DNA of 8,474 bases from an uncultured Blastococcus sp. (GCA_946221975.1 CAMIGT010000035.1:1-8474); one strand, 5' to 3'. Shown: positions 1 through 6,654, counted from the stretch's first letter. Made by a program: numbers and translations. The notes: a model not told the origin generated them from the sequence alone.

Positions 1-143
1 GCCGTCACATCGGCCGCAGCGTCGGAGAACGTCCCGACGTCGATCGTGGTCGTGGTGACGCCGTGCCGCTCGACTCGCTCGCGCAACCACGCGTATTCGT
101 CGGACTTAGAGTCGAGCGTGCCGAGCAGGACGACGTTGGCCAT
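1..143 (-). CDS. Tm-1-like / UPF0261 family protein, N-terminal fragment
   Basis: Only the first 47 codons lie in the window; the gene continues beyond the left edge. The protein begins MANVVLLGTLDSKSDEYAWL, then RERVERHG and a TIDVGTF segment. This matches the N-terminal nucleotide-binding fold of Tm-1-like ATP-binding (UPF0261) proteins as I remember them: a hydrophobic strand, GTLD(T/S)K, DEYxxLR, and a second strand ending in DVG. Plant Tm-1 inhibits tobamovirus replication, but bacterial members sit among catabolic genes and their reaction is poorly defined. The ATG at 143-141 is preceded by a GGGGGAG ribosome binding site. The gene lies 72 nt downstream of the MFS transporter on the same strand, so it is probably the third gene of the dehydratase operon. 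The family call rests on a short stretch. Confidence 0.68.
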   Translation of the reverse strand, partial: MANVVLLGTLDSKSDEYAWLRERVERHGVTTTTIDVGTFSDAAADVT

Positions 144-215
144 TACTCCCCCAGGAGATGCGACGGGACGGGTCTGCTACGAGTCCATCACCTGACCTCG
201 GCAGGAGCAACCCAG

Positions 216-1568
216 TCAGTCGTCGACGACCGCGGGCTTGTCGGGTTGCTCGACCGGGCGAGGCTTGGCGCGCAGCGCGATCGCAATGATCGCAGCAATC
301 ACCATCGCCGCGCCGACGACCCACATGCCGACCTTCTGGTTGCCGGTGAGATCTGCCAGCCACCCGGTGATGTACGGCGCCGCGAACCCGGCCGTGTTGC
401 CGACGGAGTTGATCAAGGCGATGCCTGACGCAGCGGCCGCCCCGGCCAGGAAGGCCGTCGGGAGCGACCAGAATGTCGGCAGCGCGCACATGATGCCGAC
501 GGCGCAGATCGTCACCGCGACCATCGCGGCCAGGGGACTGTTGAGGTAGAGCGCGATCGGGATGGCGATCCCGCCGATGATCGCCGGCGCGGCGACGTGC
601 CAGGTGCGCTCGCCGGTCCGGTCGCCGTGGCGACCCCACAGGATCATCGCGATTGTGCCTATGACGTAAGGGATCGAGTTGATCAGCCCGCGCTCCATGA
701 GTGAGTAGCTTGTGCCGAACTGCTCCTCGAACCCGGCGATGATGGTCGGCAGGAAGAAGCTCAGCGCGTAGAGGCCGTAGACGATTCCGAAGTAGACGAA
801 CGCCAGCGCCCACACCCGGCCCTTGGTCAGCGACTGTTTGATGCTGACGTGATAGTCGCGCTCTCGCCCGGACTCCTCGGCGGCGATGGCAGCGTCCAGG
901 GCGGTGCGCTCGTCCTCCTCGAGCCAGCGGGCCTGGCTGGGCCGATCGGTGAGGTAGAACCAGCAGACGACACCGATGAGGATCGCTGGGATCCCTTCGA
1001 TCAGGAACATCGAGCGCCACCCGGAAAGTCCGAACAAGCCGTCCGTGTACTGGATGAGCGCCGATGACAACGGAGCGCCGATTGCCGCGGACAGCGGAAC
1101 GGCGGCCATGAACAACGCCGTCGCGCGCGCTCGCCGCTTCTCCGGAAACCAGTACGTGAGATAGAGGATGATGCCGGGAAAGAACCCTGCTTCGGCCACG
1201 CCGAGCAGGAAGCGCATGACATACAGCCATCCGGCGTTGGGCACGAAAGCCATCCCGGCCGCGATGATGCCCCAGCTGACCATGATTCGGGCAATCCAGC
1301 GACGTGCGCCGAACTTGTGCAGCGCGAGGTTGCTGGGGACTTCCAGCAGCAGGTAGCCGAAGAAGAAGATGCCCGAGGCGAAGCCGAACGCGGTCGCGGT
1401 GAGTGCCAGCTCCTCGTTCATCCCATTAGGCCCGGCAAACCCGATATTGGTGCGATCGAGATAGTTGATGAAGTAGAGGAGCATCAAGAACGGCAGCAGC
1501 CGTCGGCTGGCTTTCTTGACCGCACTGCTGAGCTCGGGACTCGTGGGACTGGTCGAGGTTTGCGTCAT
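216..1568 (-). CDS. MFS transporter, anion:cation symporter (ACS) family
   Basis: A 450-residue integral membrane protein of about twelve hydrophobic segments, the usual size for the family. ACS-type marks are visible: LDRTNIGFA at the end of the first membrane segment (about residues 37-45), HKFGARRW (84-91), and RFLLGVAEAGFFPG (119-132) followed by YWFPEKRRARA. A charged central loop around residues 215-245 separates the two six-helix halves. Family members move carboxylates such as tartrate, phthalate, hexuronates or hydroxyphenylacetate, usually with protons; the substrate here is unknown. An ATG eight codons upstream (1592) is possible but has no good ribosome binding site. The ATG at 1568 has AAAGGA 10 nt before it and is preferred. 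The gene follows the dehydratase by 29 nt, so it probably imports the compound the operon processes. Confidence 0.88.
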   Translation of the reverse strand: MTQTSTSPTSPELSSAVKKASRRLLPFLMLLYFINYLDRTNIGFAGPNGMNEELALTATAFGFASGIFFFGYLLLEVPSNLALHKFGARRWIARIMVSWGIIAAGMAFVPNAGWLYVMRFLLGVAEAGFFPGIILYLTYWFPEKRRARATALFMAAVPLSAAIGAPLSSALIQYTDGLFGLSGWRSMFLIEGIPAILIGVVCWFYLTDRPSQARWLEEDERTALDAAIAAEESGRERDYHVSIKQSLTKGRVWALAFVYFGIVYGLYALSFFLPTIIAGFEEQFGTSYSLMERGLINSIPYVIGTIAMILWGRHGDRTGERTWHVAAPAIIGGIAIPIALYLNSPLAAMVAVTICAVGIMCALPTFWSLPTAFLAGAAAASGIALINSVGNTAGFAAPYITGWLADLTGNQKVGMWVVGAAMVIAAIIAIALRAKPRPVEQPDKPAVVDD

Positions 1569-1578
1569 GGTCGAGCCA

Positions 1579-1584
1579 TCCTTT
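1579..1584 (-). promoter_or_regulatory. Ribosome binding site deciding the MFS start
   Basis: On the minus strand AAAGGA lies 10 nt before the ATG at 1568-1566. The alternative in-frame ATG at 1592-1590 is preceded only by an AT-rich TAATAAAG stretch just after the dehydratase stop. This favours the shorter protein. Confidence 0.6.
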
Positions 1585-1597
1585 CGGGACATCTTTA

Positions 1598-3304
1598 TTA
1601 CAGACAGCCGGCGCCGTCAGAGGCGCCGCCTGCAAGCCGCTGGTACTTGCCGAGCACGCCGCCGTGCTGCTGCACGGTGGCCGGGATGCTGGCTTCACGC
1701 GCGGCGAGTTCTTCCGCGCTCACCAGCAGGTCCAGGGACCGGTCCTGCTCGTCGTACTCGATCTCGTCCCCGTCGACGACGTAGGCAAGTGGTCCGCCCA
1801 TCGCCGATTCGGGTGCCAGATGGGCGATGCAGTTGCCGGTGCTCCCGCCGGAGAAACGTCCGTCGGTGAGCAACAGGGTGTGCTCGCCCAGGCCGGCGCC
1901 TTTGATGGCTCCGGTGATCGCGAGCATCTCGCGCATCCCTGGGCCGCCGCGTGGCCCTTCGGCGCGGATCACGACGACATCGCCGACAGCAATCAGTCCC
2001 GCGTCAAGGGCGTCGAGCGCTCCTTGCTCGCCGTCGAAGACGCGCGCGCGTCCGCGGAAATGTGCGTAGGTGAAGCCCGCCGTCTTGGCGATGGCGCCAT
2101 CCGGGCAGAGCGATCCGCGAATCACAGACAGGCCGCCGGTGGTGCGGATCGGGTTGTCGGTGCCCCGCAAGACCAGCCCGTCCGGTGCTGGGGGCTGCAG
2201 CTCTGCGAGGTTCTCCGCGACGGTCTTTGCGGTGACCGTCAGGCAGTCGCCATCGAGCAGTCCGGCATCGAGCAGCGCACGCATCACCACCGGGATGCCG
2301 CCGACCTGATCGACGTCGCGCATGACGTGGCGCCCGAACGGTTTCACATCCGACAGGTGCGGCACCGCGCGCGACAGCTCATCGAAGTCGTCCAGGCTGA
2401 GCTGTGCTCCCGCTTCGCGTGCGATAGCCAGCAGGTGCAGTACGGCGTTGGTCGAACCGCCGAGCGCCATCAGGACGGCGATCGCGTTGCGGAAGGCCGA
2501 TCGGGTCAGGATGTCGCGGGTGGTGAGTCCGGCCTGCAGCATCCGTACGGCGGCAGCTCCGGACTCCCGAGCGACCACGTCGCGGCGACTGTCGACCGCC
2601 GGCGGGCTGGCACTGCCCGGCAGGGCCAGCCCGAGCGCTTCGCCCATGCTCGCCATCGTGTTGGCGGTGTACATTCCCGCGCATCCGCCGGCGCCGGGGC
2701 AGTAGGCGCGCTCGATCGCCTCGACGTCCCGGCGAGGCAGGCGGCCCATGACGCACGCCCCGACAGCCTCGAACGCGTCGATGATCGTGACCTCACGGCT
2801 GGTGCCATCGCTCATGACGGCGGTGCCGGGCATGGACGTTCCGGCGTACACGAACACCGAGGCGAGCCCGAGCCGTGCGGCGCCCATCATCATCCCGGGC
2901 AGTGACTTGTCGCAGCCCGCGAGCAGCACCGTCGCGTCGAGGCGTTCGGCCTCGACCACCGTCTCGACGCTGTCGGCGATCAGTTCGCGGGAGATGAGTG
3001 AGAAGTGCATTCCCCGGTGTCCCATGGAGATGCCGTCGCTGACGGAGATCGTGCCGAACTCCATCGGCACGCCCGCTGCCTCGCGCACGCCCTGCTTCGC
3101 CTGCTCAGCCAGACGGCGCAGCGACAGGTTGCACGGGGTGATCTCGTTCCAGCTCGACGCGATACCGACCTGCGGCTTGGTCAGGTCCTCGTCGCTGAAG
3201 CCCAGGCCGCGCAGCATCCCCCTTGCCGCGCTCGCATGGATGCCCTCGGTCACGGCGACACTGCGCGGCCTGGCGGTCGATGGACTGTCGGTAGATGTAC
3301 TCAT
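1598..3304 (-). CDS. ilvD: Dihydroxy-acid dehydratase, IlvD/Edd family
   Basis: 568 residues, close to the length of actinobacterial dihydroxy-acid dehydratases. The enzyme removes water from a 2,3-dihydroxy acid to give a 2-oxo acid, classically the third step of valine and isoleucine synthesis in the cytoplasm. Visible marks are [10 protein letters not shown] (C58), [17 protein letters not shown] (C131, K133), [19 protein letters not shown] (C208) and, near the C-terminus, [19 protein letters not shown] (483-500). The three cysteines fit the iron-sulphur cluster ligands, and the GRFSGG serine is the presumed catalytic base. The N-terminus ([18 protein letters not shown]) is of the mycobacterial IlvD type, not the xylonate or phosphogluconate dehydratase type. 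The ATG at 3304 follows GGGAG with a 7-nt spacer. An MFS transporter and a Tm-1-like gene lie downstream and no other ilv genes are nearby. It may therefore be a second copy serving a catabolic substrate; that is inference. Confidence 0.9.
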   Translation of the reverse strand: MSTSTDSPSTARPRSVAVTEGIHASAARGMLRGLGFSDEDLTKPQVGIASSWNEITPCNLSLRRLAEQAKQGVREAAGVPMEFGTISVSDGISMGHRGMHFSLISRELIADSVETVVEAERLDATVLLAGCDKSLPGMMMGAARLGLASVFVYAGTSMPGTAVMSDGTSREVTIIDAFEAVGACVMGRLPRRDVEAIERAYCPGAGGCAGMYTANTMASMGEALGLALPGSASPPAVDSRRDVVARESGAAAVRMLQAGLTTRDILTRSAFRNAIAVLMALGGSTNAVLHLLAIAREAGAQLSLDDFDELSRAVPHLSDVKPFGRHVMRDVDQVGGIPVVMRALLDAGLLDGDCLTVTAKTVAENLAELQPPAPDGLVLRGTDNPIRTTGGLSVIRGSLCPDGAIAKTAGFTYAHFRGRARVFDGEQGALDALDAGLIAVGDVVVIRAEGPRGGPGMREMLAITGAIKGAGLGEHTLLLTDGRFSGGSTGNCIAHLAPESAMGGPLAYVVDGDEIEYDEQDRSLDLLVSAEELAAREASIPATVQQHGGVLGKYQRLAGGASDGAGCL

Positions 3305-3379
3305 GGAGGAGCTCCCGGGACGGCGACCAATGGTGGGCTCAGATGATCGAGGCAGGAACCGTCCCTCGGCAACGTGCCA

Positions 3380-3412
3380 ATGACACTAGTAGCGCTGCTA
3401 CTAGTGTGACTA
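3380..3412 (+). promoter_or_regulatory. Candidate promoter for the MmyB-type regulator
   Basis: ATGACA (3380-3385) and TAGTGT (3402-3407) form a -35/-10 pair with a 16-bp spacer. Transcription would begin near 3413. Because the overlapping operator is a palindrome, the opposite strand offers a similar pair: GTCACA at 3410-3405 and TAGTGT at 3388-3383, again 16 bp apart. That pair would serve the dehydratase operon. The two promoters would thus share one operator. Confidence 0.45.
3383..3407. repeat. Perfect inverted repeat, probable operator
   Basis: The 11-nt arms ACACTAGTAGC and GCTACTAGTGT are exact reverse complements separated by GCT. A third ACTAGT core follows at 3409-3414, so the core occurs three times within 30 bp (3385, 3400, 3409). 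The site lies between two divergent genes, one of them a helix-turn-helix regulator, and overlaps candidate promoters in both directions. It is best read as the binding site of that regulator. It lacks a T-tract and is upstream of both genes, so a terminator is unlikely. Confidence 0.75.
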
Positions 3413-3448
3413 GTGCAACATCGGGCGCGGGTAGGTCACGCTAGGTGC

Positions 3449-4228
3449 GTGAGTACTGACAGTGATCGGCGGGCCGCGCTGGGTGCCTTCCTGCGCCAGC
3501 GCCGTACGCGGCTCGACCGCGACCGCCTCGGCCTGACGGCGGTGCGGGGCCGCTCAGGCGGCTTGCGTCGCGAAGAGGTCGCGCACCTATCCGGAGTGAG
3601 CATGACCTGGTACACGTGGCTTGAGCAGGCGCGTCCGATCAACCCCTCCCGCCAGGTGATAGAAGCGCTGTGCCGGGTGTTCGAGCTCGATGAGAAGGAA
3701 CGGCGGTACGTCCTCGCGCTGGCCGGGTACGCAGTTCCGCGGCGCGGCGAACCGTGCACGATGCCGCCGTCGGTGCAGCACCTCATCGACCGGCTGGGCG
3801 ACTGCCCGGCGTACGCCATCGAGTACGACTGGACGATCGTCGGCTGGAACGCCGCCTACGAGCGGATGTATCCCTCGATCGCACAGGTGGATGCCGCGGA
3901 ACGCAACCTGATCTCGCTCATCTTCACCGATCCGACGGTGCGCTCGTTGCTTCCGGACTGGCCCGTCGCGAGCCGCCGGTTCCTCGCGCAGTTCCGGGCC
4001 GACACGGGGCCGAGCCTGGACGATCCGCGGGTCGACGGTCTGGTGCGGCGGCTTCGAAAGCAGAGTGCGGAGTTCGAGCAGGGCTGGCTGGACTACGACG
4101 TCGAGCTGTTTAACTCGCGCGACCGAGAGTTCTGCCTGCCGAGCGGGGAGATGCTTCATGTCGAGCACCACACCGTCGTGCCGGTCGACCATCCCGACCT
4201 GCAGATCGTGATCTACACGCCGCGCTAG
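3449..4228 (+). CDS. XRE-family regulator with MmyB-like ligand domain
   Basis: 259 residues from the GTG at 3449. The N-terminal part (about 12-81) is a helix-turn-helix of the MmyB type: LGAFLRQRR, then GGLRREEVAHLSGVSMTWYTWLEQ, a PSRQVIEALCRVF helix, and DEKERRYVLALAGY. The C-terminal part (about 105-257) is the MmyB-like ligand-binding domain, with AIEYDWTIVGWNAAY and a final HHTVVPVDHPDLQIVIYTPR. Such proteins are cytoplasmic transcription factors thought to sense small, often fatty-acid-like, ligands. The gene is divergent from the dehydratase-transporter operon with a perfect palindrome between them, so it probably regulates that operon and itself. An in-frame GTG at 3413 would add 12 residues; it lies 5 nt after a candidate -10 and could be a leaderless start. 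The later GTG gives the more usual N-terminus, but its ribosome binding site is weak. Confidence 0.85.
   Translation: MSTDSDRRAALGAFLRQRRTRLDRDRLGLTAVRGRSGGLRREEVAHLSGVSMTWYTWLEQARPINPSRQVIEALCRVFELDEKERRYVLALAGYAVPRRGEPCTMPPSVQHLIDRLGDCPAYAIEYDWTIVGWNAAYERMYPSIAQVDAAERNLISLIFTDPTVRSLLPDWPVASRRFLAQFRADTGPSLDDPRVDGLVRRLRKQSAEFEQGWLDYDVELFNSRDREFCLPSGEMLHVEHHTVVPVDHPDLQIVIYTPR
4225..4228. other. Convergent 4-bp stop-codon overlap (CTAG)
   Basis: The palindrome CTAG supplies TAG as the stop codon of the plus-strand MmyB-type gene (4226-4228) and of the minus-strand LysR gene (4227-4225). There is no room for an intergenic terminator, so transcripts from the two genes would run into each other. 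Confidence 0.9.
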
Positions 4229-5076
4229 CTGGCCACGTGGGGACGGCGTCGGGCGCCGGTGCCGATCTGGCTTAGGGCGCCGAGTACGGCGCGCAGGGCC
4301 GGTATCCCCTCCGCGCCAGGTCGGTACTTCGCCAACACGCTGCGGCCACTTGCATCGCCGAGTGGCTTGGCGACCACGCCTCGCCGCCGATGCGCGGCGA
4401 GTGCCGTCGCCGGTAACAGCGCGACGCTGTCGGTGCAGGCGACGAACGACTGCACCGCGACGTAGTCGTCGGTCTCGTGCTGGATGTCCGGGCTAAACCC
4501 TGCCTCCGCCGCGAGCGCTTGCAGGTGGGTGCGGCAGCGTGGGCAGCCGGCGACCCAGCGCTCCTCGGACAGCTCGCCGATTGCGATGGACTTCTCTGCG
4601 GCGAGTGGATGCCGGGCGGCGAGTACGACGAGCGTCGGGTCGTCGTACAGCTCGGTATGTGCCAGTCCCTCGTCACCCGGGGTTTCGGCGTACTCGAAGA
4701 CGACGGCGAGGTCGACATCGCCTGCGCGTACGGCGGCCAACGCCTCGGGAGGTTCGGCCTCCAGCACCCGCACCTGCGGTGCGCGTTTAGTCAGCACTGC
4801 CAAGGCGCGTGGGACGAGCTCGGCCAGCTCCGACTCGGCATGCCCGAGCTCGGCAGCGATGCGGTCGGCGCGCGCGAGTAGCCGCTCGCCGGCCTCGGTC
4901 GGCGTGACGCCGCCCGACCCGCGCAGGAACAACGGCGTACCTATCTCCGCTTCGAGCGCCCGCAGGTGCTGGCTCACCGCGGGTTGGGTGAGCCCGAGCG
5001 TGCGCGCCCCACCCGACACACTGCCGGAGCGGGCAACCTCGCGGAAGATCAGGACCCTTCGGGAATCCAAAGACAC
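4225..5076 (-). CDS. LysR-type regulator with shortened effector domain
   Basis: 283 residues starting at GTG. The winged helix-turn-helix is complete (about 4-62): FREVARSGSVSGGARTLGLT, QPAVSQHLRALEAEIG, TPLFLRGSGGVTPTEAGERLL. The effector-domain features that follow are familiar for an actinobacterial subfamily: VLEAEPPEALAAVRAGDVDLAVVF, RWVAGCPRCRTHL, HETDDYVAVQSFVA and VALLPATALAAHRR. However, the dimerisation helix ends at ESELAEL (81-87) and runs straight into VPRALAVL (88-95). Relatives usually have roughly 20-25 residues here, including the first beta strand and the small-residue turn that contacts the effector. The reading frame is kept. The gene is divergent from the racemase-family gene and converges on the MmyB gene with a 4-bp overlap. 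No Shine-Dalgarno sequence precedes the GTG, and the palindrome at 5078-5096 adjoins it, suggesting a leaderless, autoregulated start. Confidence 0.85.
   Translation of the reverse strand: MSLDSRRVLIFREVARSGSVSGGARTLGLTQPAVSQHLRALEAEIGTPLFLRGSGGVTPTEAGERLLARADRIAAELGHAESELAELVPRALAVLTKRAPQVRVLEAEPPEALAAVRAGDVDLAVVFEYAETPGDEGLAHTELYDDPTLVVLAARHPLAAEKSIAIGELSEERWVAGCPRCRTHLQALAAEAGFSPDIQHETDDYVAVQSFVACTDSVALLPATALAAHRRRGVVAKPLGDASGRSVLAKYRPGAEGIPALRAVLGALSQIGTGARRRPHVAS
4815..4854. repeat. 10-bp direct repeats next to the LysR gap
   Basis: CGAGCTCGGC occurs at 4815-4824 and 4845-4854, exactly 30 bp apart. The inner copy encodes the residues next to the point where the LysR effector domain seems to lose its first segment. 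Repeats of this kind can promote in-frame slippage or recombination deletions. High GC and recurring Ala-Glu-Leu codons could also make them by chance. Confidence 0.6.
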
Positions 5077-5077
5077 G

Positions 5078-5096
5078 GCATAAGTCTGACTTATGC
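5078..5096. promoter_or_regulatory. LysR-type operator (perfect 19-bp palindrome)
   Basis: The arms GCATAAGTC and GACTTATGC flank a single central T and match perfectly. Inside lies T-N11-A (TAAGTCTGACTTA), the known LysR-type recognition pattern. The site begins one base upstream of the LysR GTG and ends three bases before the candidate -35 of the racemase-family gene. Its centre is about 48 bp before the presumed start point of that gene. This suits autorepression of LysR together with control of the racemase-family gene. Confidence 0.82.
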
Positions 5097-5099
5097 AGA

Positions 5100-5134
5100 T
5101 GGACTTCGCCAGTATCTGTGGCTACCGTCTGCGC
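5100..5134 (+). promoter_or_regulatory. Leaderless promoter for the racemase-family gene
   Basis: TGGACT (5100-5105) and TACCGT (5123-5128) form a -35/-10 pair with a 17-bp spacer. The -10 ends 6 nt before the ATG at 5135, so transcription would start at or near the start codon. There is no Shine-Dalgarno sequence. TANNNT at this distance is a recognised actinobacterial leaderless arrangement. Confidence 0.6.
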
Positions 5135-5842
5135 ATGCGCACACTCGGACTTATCGGCGGCATGAGCTGGCACTCGACCATCGACTACTACCGCGGCATC
5201 AACGAACGTGTCGCCGGCGAGCTCGGCGGTCACCACTCGGCGAAGCTGCTGCTCTCCTCGCTCGACTTCTACGAGATTCGCGACTGCCAGATCAATGAAG
5301 ACTGGACGCGCGCCGGTTCGTTGCTGTCGGCCGAGGCCACTTCGCTGGCGGCAGCCGGCGCCGACGCCGTCGCGATCTGCACCAACCTCATGCACAAGGT
5401 GGCACCCGCGGTCGAGTCCGCCGTACACGTTCCGCTGCTGCACATCGGCGATGCCGTTGCGCGCGCCGCGACCGCACGCTCGATCTCGACGGTCGGCATC
5501 GTGGCGACCGACTGGGTGATGCGCGAGCCGTTCTACTGCGACCGGCTGGCGCAGCACGGCATCGAGGCCATCGCGCCGGAGGGTGCCGAGCGCGCGGACC
5601 TGGACGGCATCATCTGGAGTGAGCTGACGCGCGGGATCGTCACCGACGCCTCGCGCGAGGTGTACGTCGCCGCGATCGAACGCTTGGCCGAGCGCGGCGC
5701 CCGCGCCGTCGTACTCGCCTGCACCGAGATCCAGCTGCTGATCCGGCCGGGCGATGTGAGCATCCCGGTGATCGACTCGATGGCCTCGCACGTCGACGCG
5801 CTCGCCGACTTCGCACTCACCCGGGAGCCGGCCTACGCCTAG
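5135..5842 (+). CDS. Aspartate/glutamate racemase family protein
   Basis: 235 residues of the Asp/Glu/hydantoin racemase superfamily, close to the usual length of about 230-240. The family opening MRTLGLIGGMSWHST is followed by YYRGINE and by the two catalytic-cysteine motifs: AICTNLMHKVAP (C82) and VLACTEIQLLI (C196). Members use the two cysteines as acid and base to invert the alpha carbon of aspartate, glutamate or other amino acids without a cofactor; the closest-looking characterised types are aspartate racemase and the broad-specificity RacX/YgeA enzymes. Position 84 is Leu in CTNLMHK where Thr is more common, so substrate preference is uncertain. The ATG at 5135 is chosen because the family begins here and a leaderless promoter precedes it; an in-frame ATG at 5093 would overlap the LysR operator. 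The divergent LysR gene is the likely regulator. Confidence 0.87.
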   Translation: MRTLGLIGGMSWHSTIDYYRGINERVAGELGGHHSAKLLLSSLDFYEIRDCQINEDWTRAGSLLSAEATSLAAAGADAVAICTNLMHKVAPAVESAVHVPLLHIGDAVARAATARSISTVGIVATDWVMREPFYCDRLAQHGIEAIAPEGAERADLDGIIWSELTRGIVTDASREVYVAAIERLAERGARAVVLACTEIQLLIRPGDVSIPVIDSMASHVDALADFALTREPAYA

Positions 5843-5986
5843 CGCCTGTTCTGGAGGTCGTGCGCCCCCGGCCGTCTGCACCAAATCTGCAAACCACAGC
5901 GGCGGTCAGGTGCCATATCGGCATGCCCCCCGCGCCGGTTGGCAGTTTTGGCTCAGCGAGGCACACCACGGAGCTTTCGATGCGGC

Positions 5987-6023
5987 TCGACTATGTCGGG
6001 GCGCCGGACTAGTGTCTGGCCGT
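5987..6023 (+). promoter_or_regulatory. Leaderless promoter for the GNAT gene
   Basis: TCGACT (5987-5992) and TAGTGT (6010-6015) are separated by 17 bp. The -10 ends 8 nt before the GTG at 6024 and no Shine-Dalgarno sequence is present. The layout mirrors the promoter at 5100-5134. The rest of the 181-bp gap after the racemase-family gene shows no gene and no convincing terminator hairpin. Confidence 0.5.
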
Positions 6024-6593
6024 GTGGACTACCTGACCCGCCCGCTAAGCGGCGAGACGTGGGACGACTTCGCCGCACTCGTCGAGGCGCACAACGGGGT
6101 GTGGGGAGGCTGCTGGTGCATGGGCTTCCATGCCGAAGGTTTCCAGGGCTCGGCCGCGGCAAACCGCGATGCCAAGCGCGCGCTCGCCGAGTCCGGCGCG
6201 GTGCGCCAGATGCTGGTGTTCGACGGTGACGAGTGTGTCGGGTGGTGCCAGTACGGCTCGCCGGCGGAGCTGTCGAACATCAAGAACCGCAAGAAGTACG
6301 AGGCCGCCGAAGCGCCGCTGCCGGACTGGCGGATCGGCTGCATCTTCACCGGCAGCAAGCACCGCGGGAACGGTGTCGCGCGCGCCGCGGTGGCCGCCGT
6401 ACTCGCCGCGATCGGCGACGCCGGTGGTGGAAGCGTCGAGGCCTATCCGGAGCAGACCGAAGGCCGCAAGCCGCAGCGTGGCGCCTACCTGCACACCGGA
6501 CCCGAGGAGCTGTACGCCGAGTTCGGGTTCGTGCGCGACCGCCAGATCGCCAAGTGGCGGTGGGTGATGAAGGCCGAGATCCCGCCGACTTGA
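6024..6593 (+). CDS. GNAT-family N-acetyltransferase
   Basis: 189 residues from the GTG at 6024, a normal size for a single GNAT domain. The acetyl-CoA pyrophosphate-binding motif is visible as FTGSKHRGNGVARAAVAAVL (about 109-128, with HRGNG as the Q/RxxGxG/A core). The C-terminal strand LYAEFGFVRDRQIAKWRWVM ends in the usual GF element. Near the N-terminus lies GCWCMGFHAEGF (29-40), a Cys-Trp-Cys block typical of one uncharacterised GNAT branch. These enzymes transfer acetyl from acetyl-CoA to an amine; the acceptor is unknown. Upstream in-frame starts (5910, 6012) exist, but 5910 would add a 38-residue N-terminus unlike the family and would include the candidate promoter. The gene stands between the racemase-family gene and the exporter operon, with its own promoter. 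Confidence 0.82.
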   Translation: MDYLTRPLSGETWDDFAALVEAHNGVWGGCWCMGFHAEGFQGSAAANRDAKRALAESGAVRQMLVFDGDECVGWCQYGSPAELSNIKNRKKYEAAEAPLPDWRIGCIFTGSKHRGNGVARAAVAAVLAAIGDAGGGSVEAYPEQTEGRKPQRGAYLHTGPEELYAEFGFVRDRQIAKWRWVMKAEIPPT

Positions 6594-6626
6594 CCTTGAC
6601 CCTGCGTCAGGCCCGCACGCTGTCCT
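6590..6626 (+). promoter_or_regulatory. Candidate MerR-controlled promoter of the exporter operon
   Basis: TTGACC occurs twice in tandem (6590-6595 and 6596-6601). From the second copy, a weak -10 TGTCCT (6621-6626) lies 19 bp downstream, a spacer length typical of MerR-activated promoters. The small dyad TGAC-N5-GTCA (6597-6609) overlaps the -35 and runs into the spacer. The first TTGACC overlaps the end of the GNAT gene. The -10 match is poor, so the assignment depends on the layout and on the MerR gene in the same operon. Confidence 0.45.
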
Positions 6627-6654
6627 GGTCACGACAGCTACGGAGGCAACACAC

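Noticed and set aside
106..1230. A 374-codon open frame on the minus strand inside the MFS gene
   Set aside because: It lies in another frame of the same DNA, is rich in Arg, Gly, Ala and Pro as high-GC shadow frames are, and shows no domain, whereas the MFS frame is unmistakable.
1664..2905. A 413-codon open frame on the plus strand opposite the dehydratase
   Set aside because: It is an antisense shadow of a strongly conserved enzyme, with no recognisable family and no ribosome binding site or promoter.
3383..3407. The inverted repeat as a transcription terminator
   Set aside because: It lies upstream of both flanking genes, is not GC-rich for this genome, and has no T-tract on either side.
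3385..3414. Three ACTAGT (SpeI) sites in 30 bp, as from a cloning linker
   Set aside because: They are embedded in a longer perfect palindrome at a natural divergent promoter, with no vector sequence around them.
4787..5884. A 365-codon minus-strand open frame across the LysR start and the racemase-family gene
   Set aside because: It spans two genes with clear homology and their shared regulatory region, and its composition is that of a shadow frame.
5843..5986. A small gene or terminator between the racemase-family and GNAT genes
   Set aside because: The in-frame extension from 5910 does not match the GNAT family, no other coding signal is visible, and no hairpin with a T-tract was found.
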